DNA from: an uncultured Caulobacterales bacterium
Lineage (GTDB): Bacteria > Pseudomonadota > Alphaproteobacteria > Caulobacterales > Caulobacteraceae
Reading direction: 5' to 3'
Assembly (NCBI GenBank): GCA_903903715.1
Contig: CAIUZX010000333.1
Coordinates: forward strand, 1-7,619
DNA: 7,619 nt
Numbering within the stretch: position 1 is the stretch's first letter; every line of letters starts with the position of its first letter. Positions 1-5,794 of the stretch are shown piece after piece. Position numbers and translations under genes: made by a program. Under the pieces are notes generated by a model. It made no database searches. It saw only the letters and a list, made by a program, of their open reading frames with translations, and was not told where the DNA came from.

Positions 1-279
1 CAGGGCCCCGGTGCGGCGGAAGCGGACTCCGGTTTCCTCTGCGAACGCCGGCCAGAGCGCCGCGGCCGCGGTGAAGAGGTCAAGGGCGCCGGAGGTGACA
101 GGATCGGTCCAGGTCTCGGTCAGAGGCGCGATCATGCCCGCGGCGACGCGGGAGGCGCTGGTCGACGGGTCCGGACCTGCAAGACCCACCGAGACGCCGG
201 CTTTCGCCAGCCGGACGCCGACCGCGAGGCCGATCGCCCCCGCGCCTACCACCAACACATCGACGGTCAGGGTCTCCAT
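1..279 (-). CDS. thiO: FAD-dependent amine oxidase, ThiO (glycine oxidase)-like, N-terminal 93 residues, cut by window edge
   Basis: This is the N-terminal quarter of a DAO-family flavoenzyme. ThiO oxidises glycine to an imine for the thiazole half of thiamine. Residues 5-35 form the first beta-alpha-beta of a Rossmann fold: hydrophobic strand VDVLVVGAGAIG with the FAD-binding GxGxxG, then helix and a second strand. Residues 42-52 read ASRVAAGMIAP, closely matching the AAAGM-AP segment typical of ThiO and related glycine oxidases. The ATG at 277-279 is the only sensible start, because it sits a few residues before the dinucleotide-binding strand. The Shine-Dalgarno is weak (GAG about 12 bases upstream). 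The reading frame is open to base 1; the family is usually about 350-380 residues, so roughly three quarters lie outside. It follows the 88-residue gene on the same strand after 70 bases. Another DAO-family oxidoreductase remains possible because the substrate-binding part is missing. Confidence 0.75.
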   Translation of the reverse strand, partial: METLTVDVLVVGAGAIGLAVGVRLAKAGVSVGLAGPDPSTSASRVAAGMIAPLTETWTDPVTSGALDLFTAAAALWPAFAEETGVRFRRTGAL

Positions 280-349
280 GAACTTTGCGTCTCGATCCGG
301 ATCTGTGCGGCGCTCAAGTCGCTAAGGACTCAAGCGAAGGGGGGGGACA

Positions 350-616
350 TTAGCCCTCGCCGCCCTCGCCGCACAGGCTGGCCCGCGTCTGCGTCCAGCC
401 GCGGGAAAAGGCGTCGGCCGCCCCGGACTCCTGAAAGATCACGACCTTGACCGTCCCGCCGAGGGACGGGTCGGAGCGCACCATCAGGAACGGCGCGTCC
501 TGGCTTTCAATTACGGGATCGGAAACGGCGGTCTCGAGAAACCGGTCGAGGAAGCGACCGAACAGGCGATCTTCTTCTGCAGAACCGACTGGAACGGTCA
601 GAACAATATCGGACAT
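350..616 (-). CDS. uncharacterised 88-residue protein
   Basis: I do not recognise a family. The protein begins MSDIVLTVPVG and shows alternating elements: a strand (3-10), an amphipathic acidic helix (about 12-29, EEDRLFGRFLDRFLE), two strands (about 41-46 and 53-60, the second GTVKVVIFQES), then a helix (about 62-77). This suggests a small soluble alpha/beta fold. There is no signal peptide or membrane segment, and the only cysteine is near the end (LCGEGGEG). I chose ATG at 614-616 because the reading becomes protein-like there; an upstream GTG at 668-670 would add an Arg/Cys-rich stretch with no structure. The purine-rich GAGGCGAAAG upstream is a poor, distant ribosome site. It lies upstream of the ThiO-like gene on the same strand and could share its transcript. 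Its amino-acid composition and strand pattern argue for a real gene, but function is unknown. Confidence 0.6.
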   Translation of the reverse strand: MSDIVLTVPVGSAEEDRLFGRFLDRFLETAVSDPVIESQDAPFLMVRSDPSLGGTVKVVIFQESGAADAFSRGWTQTRASLCGEGGEG

Positions 617-1023
617 GACGCAACGCCACTTTCGCCTCGCCCCAAGGGCGGTGGAGCATCGTCCCCCCACATGCGCTGCACTGCAACATCAATCTTGTCC
701 CCGGAGGCGCGAAACGCGGTAAAATCATGTTTTACACGTCGAGGCGAACCTCGCACAAAAGGCGTTCGGGTGACGTAATTCTGTATTTTTACTGAGAGTT
801 GGTTGGACATTGTGAACGTGATCAATAGAGCGCCGCCCGCCGTTGGCCCCGCATCAACTCTGCGTCGGCGTTGCCGCAACGCAACGCCCGTTTCCCCTGA
901 GAGGGGCGCAGGAGCGCCCCGGCGCCCGCCCGGCGAAGTCGCGAGTGGTTTTCACCGCGTCATACATATAGGTTAACGCAACTCAAATTGGCCGTATCGG
1001 CGTCTTGAGGACGCAGACACCGG
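617..1023. promoter_or_regulatory. divergent intergenic region (about 400 bases) between the 88-residue gene and the SH3-M48-CHASE2 operon
   Basis: No convincing gene is present. It must hold the promoters for the minus-strand 88-residue gene and the plus-strand operon. Bases 719-810 are clearly AT-richer than their surroundings and contain two dyads (listed separately). Around 894-920 two GC hairpins compete: CCCCT-GAG-AGGGG (894-906) and GGGGCGC-AGGA-GCGCCCC (903-920), sharing the GGGG at 903-906. Neither is followed by a T-run, so I do not call a terminator. A second AT-rich patch at 960-985 (catacatataggttaacg) is where a promoter for the operon could lie, but I see no clean -35/-10 pair. 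GAGGA at 1007-1011 is the probable ribosome site for the gene at 1024. Confidence 0.5.
719..753. repeat. two adjacent dyads in the AT-rich part of the divergent intergenic region
   Basis: Dyad one is GTAAAA-N5-TTTTAC at 719-735, perfect over six bases per arm. Dyad two is CGAGG-CGAA-CCTCG at 740-753, perfect over five. They lie four bases apart, about 105 bases upstream of the minus-strand ATG at 616. The first has the form of a binding site for a dimeric regulator; the second could be an operator or a small hairpin with a CGAA loop. No known regulator motif is recognised. Confidence 0.4.
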
Positions 1024-1551
1024 ATGGGACTTGGAATGCAGAAAATGCGGTTGCGGGCGGTGTCAGGCGTCGCGCTCCTGGCCTTGATGATCGCCGTTGC
1101 GCCGGCGTCAGCGGAAACGGCGAAGCTGCGCATTCCCGTCAGCCTCCTGTCCGCGCCGTCGACAAGCGCCTCTGCGACGGGCAATGCGAAGGCGGGCGCC
1201 GCCGCTCAGATCCTCGACCGGCGCGGCTTCTGGGCGAGGGTGTCGGTCGGCGGCGCGAACGGCTGGGTTAAGCTGTCGGCCCTGTCTCTGGCGAGCGCCA
1301 ATTCCGGCCGTGAGATCGCATCCCTGACCAGCGGACGCTCCGGTCAGGGCAACGTCGTCAGCACCAGCGGCGGTCGCGGTCTCGACAATGGCGCCGACCT
1401 GACCCGGGGAACGCCCAGCCCCGCCGCCGTCGCAGCGCTGAGTTCGCTGGCCGTGTCGCAGGACGACGCCGAGCGCTACGCCCGCGCAGCTCACCTCACC
1501 ACCCGCGCCCTCGCCTATACCGCCGCACCAAAGGAAGGGGCGTCGCAATGA
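1024..1551 (+). CDS. exported SH3-like domain protein
   Basis: A 175-residue secreted protein. Residues 1-30 are a Sec signal peptide: basic MQKMRLR start, hydrophobic core ALLALMIAVA, and AxA cleavage after ASA (30). Residues about 34-88 form a bacterial SH3-like repeat: LRIPVSLLSAPSTSAS, then a turn, QILDRRGFWARVSV and NGWVKLSAL, matching the family pattern of short strands around LNxRSGPS, ExxGxWxxV and GWV. Such domains often bind peptidoglycan or protein partners in the periplasm. The remainder (90-175) is Ser/Gly/Ala-rich, with a helical stretch at 133-167. The start at 1024 is preceded by GAGGA at 1007-1011 with 12-base spacing; ATG at 1036 or 1045 would leave the signal peptide intact and cannot be excluded. 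The TGA overlaps the next start (ATGA, 1548-1551), implying translational coupling to the M48 peptidase. Its role as a wall-anchoring partner of the peptidase is an inference from linkage. Confidence 0.85.
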   Translation: MGLGMQKMRLRAVSGVALLALMIAVAPASAETAKLRIPVSLLSAPSTSASATGNAKAGAAAQILDRRGFWARVSVGGANGWVKLSALSLASANSGREIASLTSGRSGQGNVVSTSGGRGLDNGADLTRGTPSPAAVAALSSLAVSQDDAERYARAAHLTTRALAYTAAPKEGASQ

Positions 1552-2399
1552 TGCGCCTGTCCCCCCGCTCAGCCGTCCTTTGCGCAGCCTTCGCACTCGC
1601 CGCCTCAGCCGTGTCGGCCCAGTCCCTTCCCGGCGGCGGCGACACCCGCTCCAGCGGACTGGGCGGGCTGCTCAATGGCCTCTCAAGCTTCACCCAGAAG
1701 GAAAGTCCCGAAGAGGAGGCGCGGTCGGGCGAGGACATCGCCGCCCCGGTCCTCGGCGCCGCCCCGCCCTGGAAAAATTCGACCGTGCAGCGCTACGTCA
1801 ATCTGGTGGGCCGTCGGGTCGCTGATCAGGCGGAGCGGCGCGACGTCGCTTGGCGGTTTGCGGTGATCGACAGTCCGAGCATCAACGCCATGGCCTTTCC
1901 CGGCGGGATCGTCGTGGTCACGCGGGGGCTCTACGCCCTCCTCGACACCGAGGACGAACTCGCCGCCGTGCTGGGCCACGAGATCGCCCACGTGAACCGC
2001 AAGCATCAGTGGAAGGTGATCCGCCAGCAGAAGCTGGTGGCGCTGGCGGAAGGGCGGATCACCGGCAAGGACGCCTCGAAGACGTCGAAGCTCGTCGCGG
2101 ATCTCGGCGCGAAGCTGATCGCCCGCGGCCTCGACAAGTCGGCGGAGTTCGAAGCCGATCGCGACGGCGCCGTGCTGGCCGCGCGGGCGGGGTATGACAG
2201 CTCCGCCCTCATCAGCGTGATGCAGAAACTCAGCCGGGTGACGTCCGATCAGGGGGATGCGTCCCTCCTGTTCGCCACCCATCCCGCCCCGGCGCAACGG
2301 ATCGAGCAACTGGTGGCGGCGGCGTCTCCCGAGCTTGAGGTCGCCGCTGTTCCCTCCCCCGCCGCGGCGCGGCTGAAGTCGGCGCACTCGGCGCCATAG
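1548..2399 (+). CDS. exported M48-family zinc metallopeptidase (LoiP/BepA-like catalytic domain)
   Basis: A 283-residue periplasmic protease. Residues 1-24 are a signal peptide (core AVLCAAFALAASAV, cleavage after VSA). Cys12 lies inside the hydrophobic core and does not form a lipobox. The catalytic motif HEIAH is at 144-148 (zinc ligands H144 and H148, base E145). The third ligand lies in EFEAD at 200-204, fitting the M48 ExxxD pattern (E200, D204). FPGGIVVVTRGLYALL at 117-132 and FATHPAPAQRIEQL at 242-255 are further M48 signatures; H245 corresponds to the THP histidine reported in BepA to switch off the zinc site. There are no TPR repeats, so this is a short enzyme like LoiP/YggG rather than BepA. 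Relatives degrade misfolded outer-membrane proteins or cut loop regions of membrane proteins. It overlaps the SH3 gene by four bases and lies 13 bases before the CHASE2 gene, so all three are one operon. The substrate is unknown. Confidence 0.93.
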   Translation: MMRLSPRSAVLCAAFALAASAVSAQSLPGGGDTRSSGLGGLLNGLSSFTQKESPEEEARSGEDIAAPVLGAAPPWKNSTVQRYVNLVGRRVADQAERRDVAWRFAVIDSPSINAMAFPGGIVVVTRGLYALLDTEDELAAVLGHEIAHVNRKHQWKVIRQQKLVALAEGRITGKDASKTSKLVADLGAKLIARGLDKSAEFEADRDGAVLAARAGYDSSALISVMQKLSRVTSDQGDASLLFATHPAPAQRIEQLVAAASPELEVAAVPSPAAARLKSAHSAP

Positions 2400-2412
2400 C
2401 GGAGCAAAGGCC

Positions 2413-4089
2413 ATGGCGACGTCTCCCCCTGACACCCCCAAAGGCGCCGCCAATGGGCGCGTGAGAAGCCTTGTCCGGCGCACGGCGGCGACCGTCGCAG
2501 CGGGGGCGCGGCCTCGCCCCATCGCTTTCTACCTCGCCCTCGCCGCTGCGATGTTGGTGGCCATCGCCGCCAATCAGGTGTGGACCCTTGCGGACACTTC
2601 GGTGAAGGCGAGTTCCCTTGACATCGCCGTCCGCGCCCGCCTGTCGAGCCCCAAGGCCGACCCCGGCATTCTTCTCGTCGATATCGACGAACGGAGCCTC
2701 GCCGCCCTCGCGCCGAAATACGGGCGTTGGCCCTGGCCCAGAAGCGTCCTCGCCGAGGGGCTGGCGGGACTGTCGGCGGCGGGGGCGAAGAGCGTCGCGT
2801 TGAACGTCATGCTCAGCGACCCGGATCTGGCGCACCCCGAGGATGACGCGACCTTCAACGACGTGGCTGCGCACACCCCGAACCTCGTCTTTCCGATCTC
2901 GCGCCTCGATCCGGCAAACGACGCGAGGAGCGAGGTCGCCATCACCGCCTTTGCGGGGGCGAGGATCACCGATCCCGCGAAGGCGCAGAAACCTATCGCT
3001 GTCCTCGCCCCCGCCTTTCCCGGCGCGCGGGACAAGCTGGGCTTCAATCAGCTGCGTGTGGACCCGGACGGCGCGATCCGGCGTTATGACCCGTGGGCGA
3101 GCGGCGACGGTTTCGCCTTTCCATCCCTGCCCCTGCGCGCCCTGACGGCGGCGGGGGAGCGCCCGGCCATCACCCCGGACAGCTTCCCGAAGGGCATGAT
3201 CCTGAACTGGCGGAACAAGCAAGGCGGCTATGCCAGGATGAGCTTCTCCGACGCGCTGGAGCGCCTGGATCGCGGGGATGCAGGGGCAGTGGCGCCGTTC
3301 AAGGACAAGATCATTATCATTGGCCCCACGGCGCCCGGCCTTGCCACGCTGAAGGGCACAGCGGCGGCGCCGGTGATGGATGACAACCTGATCCTCGCCA
3401 CCGCCGTCGATGACATGCGCCACGGGACGCAGCTTCGGCTTATCCCCGCCTGGGCGACCGCGCTGGTGTCGTCGCTGGCCGTGCTTGGCCTCGCCCTCGC
3501 CTTCATCCTTCGCGTGGATAGCGGTCTGATCAATGGACTGTTCGTGGCCCTTCAGACGGGCTTCATCGGCGTGACGGTCTATCTGGCGAGCTACACGCAC
3601 TATCTGGTCGACATCTCCACGACGCTGCTGTTCGCCCTCGCCTATTTCACCGTTGCGAAGGTCTACGCATCCATCCACCTGAACGCCGTCCGAGGGCACC
3701 CGGTGTTCTCGGACCGGTTCCTGACGCATGACAGCCGGGCCTTCATCGTGCTGGCCCTGTCCCCGCGCCTCGCCCGCCCCAGACAGATCCGCACCCTCCT
3801 GCGCCTGCTGGAGAAGGCCGCCGGCCCCCGCCGCGTGCTGCATGTCGACAATCTGTTCGGCACGGGCCATCTGCTCGAGCCGCCGACCCGGGGGCTGTCC
3901 TTTATTCTCGTGGCTCTGGAGCGCGCGGGGGCCGAGATTCCCCCCTATGTCGACAGCGCGATCAGCCGATCGGGCGTCCACCCGCTGGTCGAGGCTATCC
4001 CCCTGGCGGGCGACGCCGCAACGCCTGTGGAAGAGCGGTTCAAGCCCCTGTTTCAGGCCCTGCTGGGCCTCACGCAGAAACTGATCTGA
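2413..4089 (+). CDS. CHASE2-domain integral membrane protein with an unclassified cytoplasmic tail
   Basis: A 558-residue protein. Residues 1-36 are a basic cytoplasmic start and TM1 is about 37-57. A CHASE2 extracytoplasmic sensor domain spans about 65-340: ILLVDIDERSLAAL (86-99), GRWPWPRSVLAEGL (104-117), LRVDPDGAIRRYDP (214-227), FKDKIIIIGPTAPGL (296-310) and DDMRHGTQLRLIP (333-345). Three closely spaced TM helices follow at about 346-366, 372-393 and 399-419. CHASE2 proteins normally end in a histidine kinase, adenylate cyclase, GGDEF or Ser/Thr kinase. Here the last 140 residues (420-558) show no H-box, GGDEF, cyclase or kinase motif. They look like a small alpha/beta domain: AFIVLALSP strand, RQIRTLLRLLEKAA helix, RRVLHVDN strand, LSFILVALERAG. 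Asn131 replaces the Asp usual in the family's FDILFSEP-like strand (here ALNVMLSDPD). GGAG at 2401-2404 gives a good ribosome site. It is the third gene of the SH3-M48 operon. The ligand is unknown. Confidence 0.88.
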   Translation: MATSPPDTPKGAANGRVRSLVRRTAATVAAGARPRPIAFYLALAAAMLVAIAANQVWTLADTSVKASSLDIAVRARLSSPKADPGILLVDIDERSLAALAPKYGRWPWPRSVLAEGLAGLSAAGAKSVALNVMLSDPDLAHPEDDATFNDVAAHTPNLVFPISRLDPANDARSEVAITAFAGARITDPAKAQKPIAVLAPAFPGARDKLGFNQLRVDPDGAIRRYDPWASGDGFAFPSLPLRALTAAGERPAITPDSFPKGMILNWRNKQGGYARMSFSDALERLDRGDAGAVAPFKDKIIIIGPTAPGLATLKGTAAAPVMDDNLILATAVDDMRHGTQLRLIPAWATALVSSLAVLGLALAFILRVDSGLINGLFVALQTGFIGVTVYLASYTHYLVDISTTLLFALAYFTVAKVYASIHLNAVRGHPVFSDRFLTHDSRAFIVLALSPRLARPRQIRTLLRLLEKAAGPRRVLHVDNLFGTGHLLEPPTRGLSFILVALERAGAEIPPYVDSAISRSGVHPLVEAIPLAGDAATPVEERFKPLFQALLGLTQKLI

Positions 4090-4098
4090 CGCCTCACC

Positions 4099-4224
4099 CT
4101 ACCTCAGGTCGAGATAGCTCGAGCCGCCGTAAAGACGGCAGCCGCGAACAAGGCTGGCGAGCAGCAATGCGAAAAAGGCGAGTACGGCGTTGATCATGCC
4201 GATGACCTGACCTGTTGTCCTCAT
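4099..4224 (-). CDS. possible 41-residue single-span membrane miniprotein
   Basis: A short reading frame starting MRTTGQVIGMINAV and ending SSYLDLR. Residues 7-25 form one continuous hydrophobic segment (VIGMINAVLAFFALLLASLV), followed by RGCR, consistent with a single membrane helix. An inner ATG at residue 10 would give 32 residues. No good Shine-Dalgarno precedes either ATG, and the frame lies in the gap between the convergent CHASE2 gene and tRNA-His, downstream of the tRNA terminator. The hydrophobic run is what raises it above noise, because random frames in this GC-rich DNA are mostly Arg/Pro/Ala-rich. It could equally be a decayed gene remnant or chance. No family is recognised. Confidence 0.3.
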   Translation of the reverse strand: MRTTGQVIGMINAVLAFFALLLASLVRGCRLYGGSSYLDLR

Positions 4225-4351
4225 AGGCGGCGTCTGGCGCACCGCTCATGAGGAGTGCGCCACAGAACGCCGAAGGGGACAAATCACGGACTGGTGATCG
4301 GAGGGGGGCCGGCCACAGCTCCTGGCCCATGCGCGGCGTCCCGAAACGTAC

Positions 4352-4379
4352 GAAGCCGCAGGATCGCTCCTGCGGCTTC
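4352..4379 (-). terminator. hairpin terminator of tRNA-His
   Basis: A perfect 12-base-pair inverted repeat, GAAGCCGCAGGA with its complement, closed on the minus strand by a GCGA (GNRA) loop. It begins six bases after the CCA of tRNA-His. The downstream tract is GTACGTTTCG, only modestly T-rich, so termination may be imperfect, but position and stem strength fit a tRNA terminator. The plus-strand CHASE2 gene has no T-run on its side, so it is probably not bidirectional. Confidence 0.65.
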
Positions 4380-4385
4380 AAGAAA

Positions 4386-4462
4386 TGGTACCACCTCTCA
4401 GGTTCGAACTGAGGACCTCCAGAGCCACAATCTGGCGCTCTAACCAACTGAGCTAAGGCGGC
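4386..4462 (-). tRNA. tRNA-His (anticodon GTG), alphaproteobacterial type without G-1
   Basis: A 77-base cloverleaf with encoded CCA. Acceptor GCCGCCT pairs with AGGTGGT, with G:U at positions 1:72 and 4:69. The D arm is GCTC/GAGC, the anticodon arm CCAGA-TTGTGGC-TCTGG (anticodon GTG), the variable loop AGGTC and the T arm CTCAG-TTCGAAC-CTGAG. The base before position 1 is C, not G, and the discriminator is A73. Most bacterial tRNA-His encode G-1 opposite C73; alphaproteobacteria such as Caulobacter instead use A73 with G1:U72, recognised by a divergent HisRS. The sequence shows exactly that pattern. Confidence 0.97.
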
Positions 4463-4479
4463 GCATAACGCGAGCGGTT

Positions 4480-4508
4480 CTTCTAGACGCCGCAGCGCGA
4501 GGGATCAA
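4480..4508 (-). promoter_or_regulatory. candidate RpoD promoter for tRNA-His
   Basis: On the minus strand TTGATCC (4502-4508) lies 14 bases before TCTAGAAG (4480-4487), close to the Caulobacter housekeeping consensus TTGACGS-N10-14-GCTANAWC. Transcription would start near 4472, about ten bases before the tRNA 5' end. Spacing and position support it; it comes from motif matching alone. Confidence 0.5.
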
Positions 4509-4546
4509 GCGGTGTCGACGCCAGACACTCAGGACTTCGCCACAAG

Positions 4547-4581
4547 AAAAACGCCCCGGACCCGTGAAGGACCGAGGCGTT
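4547..4581 (-). terminator. rho-independent terminator of exbB-exbD-tonB
   Basis: On the minus strand AACGCCTCGGTCC and GGTCCGGGGCGTT form a 13-position stem (one G:U, one T:T mismatch) with loop TTCACG, followed by a five-T run (4547-4551). It lies about 60 bases after the tonB stop, before the tRNA-His promoter, so it separates the two units. Confidence 0.85.
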
Positions 4582-4641
4582 CTCGAGATCTGCCATCCCG
4601 GGCCGAAACCGGCGAGGTCGCCCCCGCGGTCCGAACCTTGA

Positions 4642-5334
4642 TCAACCGTCGATGTTGAACACGATCGGAATACGAACCGTGCCGCCATCCACAGCCTGAC
4701 CATCGGAGGTCTGAGGCTTCATCTTGAAGAAGCGCTGCATTTTGAGCGCGGCGTCGCCGAACCCGAAATCAGCCGGTTCTTCCGAGACCACTTCACACGC
4801 CGTCAGAGTGCCATTGGCCTTGACGGAGCATTGCATGACCACCTTGCCCTTCTTACCCAGACGCATCGCGCGGTCGGGATAGTACTGAGCGAGCTGGTCG
4901 CCGTTGGGTTGCCGTTCCCAGGTGGGGCGGCTGATCACGTGCGGCGCAGGCGGCGCAGGAGGCGTAGCGACGACCGGCTGGTCGGGCTTGCGCTCCACCG
5001 GATGCTCCACGGCGACCAGAGGTGCGACCGTCGGAGGCGGAGCATCCGGGGTTGCGACCGGAGGCCTCGGCTGGATCGGCGGCGGCGCCTTGTTGCTCGG
5101 CGGCGGCGGCGGCGGCGGTGGCGGTGGCGGCGGGGGACGCGTCAGCGTCACCTGGACCGCCTGGTCGTCGAAGGTTTCCTGCTTCGCCTCAATCTTGGTC
5201 TTCCAGAGCCAGAAGACCAGACCGATGTGGAGCAGCACCACGATGACCAGAGCCACGATCGTCGCCGGGCTCATCTTGCGCTTCGGCGCGTCCCAGAGGG
5301 GATCGTAGACGTGAGGAGACTGTTCTGCAGTCAT
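4642..5334 (-). CDS. tonB: energy transducer TonB
   Basis: A 230-residue inner-membrane-anchored periplasmic protein that passes proton-motive-force energy from ExbB-ExbD to TonB-dependent outer-membrane receptors. TM helix 23-44 carries a histidine (H36) in the position of the functionally essential TonB transmembrane His; the serine four residues before it in Escherichia coli is Val here. Residues 66-137 are the Pro-rich spanning region, with 13 consecutive prolines at 67-79, then PPP, PRPP and PPAPPAP segments. The C-terminal TonB domain is about 145-230: YYPDRAMRLGKKGKV, MQCSVKANGTLTACEVV, FGFGDAALK and a final IPIVFNI strand. C169 and C180 could form a periplasmic disulfide. TAGGAG, overlapping the exbD stop, is a strong ribosome site five bases before ATG. 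It is last in the exbB-exbD-tonB operon and is followed by a terminator. Confidence 0.95.
   Translation of the reverse strand: MTAEQSPHVYDPLWDAPKRKMSPATIVALVIVVLLHIGLVFWLWKTKIEAKQETFDDQAVQVTLTRPPPPPPPPPPPPPSNKAPPPIQPRPPVATPDAPPPTVAPLVAVEHPVERKPDQPVVATPPAPPAPHVISRPTWERQPNGDQLAQYYPDRAMRLGKKGKVVMQCSVKANGTLTACEVVSEEPADFGFGDAALKMQRFFKMKPQTSDGQAVDGGTVRIPIVFNIDG
5098..5136. repeat. CGG-type trinucleotide tract coding the TonB polyproline run
   Basis: Thirteen consecutive in-frame triplets on the plus strand: seven CGG, then TGG, CGG, TGG, CGG, CGG and GGG. They encode 13 prolines of TonB on the minus strand. The first seven are identical, so slippage could change the length by whole codons without a frameshift. 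Confidence 0.9.
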
Positions 5335-5342
5335 GGAGGCTC

Positions 5343-5789
5343 CTACTTTTTGCCTTTGTTCTGGTCTTCGCCAACCAGCGCCACGCTGTAGAATCCGTTG
5401 TCCTGGAGCTTGTTCATAACTTCCAGGAAGTCCCCGTACTCCGTGTTCACGTCAGCACGGATGTAGATCCGCTCCTTCGTGGGATCCCGGCGTCCAACCC
5501 CCCGCTTCAAGTCTCCGCCCATCTCATTGAGGGTGGTCTTGAAGTCGCCGATATAGATCGAACCATTCGGCTTGATGGAGATGTACACCGGCTTCGGAGG
5601 TGTCGGTGAAGGCGGCGCCGTCGCTGCCGGCAGATCCACTTTCACCGACACGGTGGCGAGCGGAGCCGCCACCATGAAGATGATCAGGAGAACCAGCATC
5701 ACGTCCACGAAGGGGGTGACATTGATTTCACTGTTCTGCTGGACGCTATACCGCGAACCGCCTCCGGGGCCTGCTAATTTGGCCGCCAT
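5343..5789 (-). CDS. exbD: biopolymer transport protein ExbD
   Basis: A 148-residue partner of ExbB in the proton-driven motor that energises TonB. Residues 1-20 are cytoplasmic, and 21-43 carry the family signature EINVTPFVDVMLVLLIIFMV, with D29 equivalent to the essential transmembrane Asp (D25 in Escherichia coli). Residues 44-65 are a Pro-rich linker (VDLPAATAPPSPTPPKP) and 66-140 are the periplasmic domain with the usual strands VYISI, SIYIGD and ERIYIRAD and the helix YGDFLEVMNKLQDNG. Length is normal for the family. AAGGGGG, overlapping the end of exbB, is the ribosome site; the gap from the exbB stop is five bases and to the tonB start eight, so the three genes are co-transcribed and probably translationally coupled. 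Confidence 0.96.
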   Translation of the reverse strand: MAAKLAGPGGGSRYSVQQNSEINVTPFVDVMLVLLIIFMVAAPLATVSVKVDLPAATAPPSPTPPKPVYISIKPNGSIYIGDFKTTLNEMGGDLKRGVGRRDPTKERIYIRADVNTEYGDFLEVMNKLQDNGFYSVALVGEDQNKGKK

Positions 5790-5794
5790 CGGAT

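Noticed and set aside
598..879. 93-codon minus-strand open frame upstream of the 88-residue gene
   Set aside because: It overlaps the start of the better-supported gene in another frame, covers the AT-rich regulatory island and shows no domain.
1683..2522. 279-codon minus-strand open frame across the M48 gene
   Set aside because: Antisense shadow of the peptidase gene, Arg-rich, with no recognisable motif or ribosome site.
2230..3981. 583-codon open frame on the minus strand across the M48 and CHASE2 genes
   Set aside because: It is Arg/Gly/Gln/His-rich low-complexity sequence with no domain, fully antisense to two well-supported genes; long open antisense frames are expected in GC-rich DNA.
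4126..4139. GCCGT-AAAG-ACGGC hairpin after the CHASE2 gene as its terminator
   Set aside because: Only five base pairs and no T-run follow on the plus strand; too weak to call.
4094..4447. 117-codon minus-strand open frame across tRNA-His
   Set aside because: It begins inside the tRNA gene and reads through its terminator; the translation is not protein-like.
4831..5391. 186-codon plus-strand open frame opposite tonB
   Set aside because: Arg-rich translation produced by the complement of the proline-rich TonB codons; tonB is certain.
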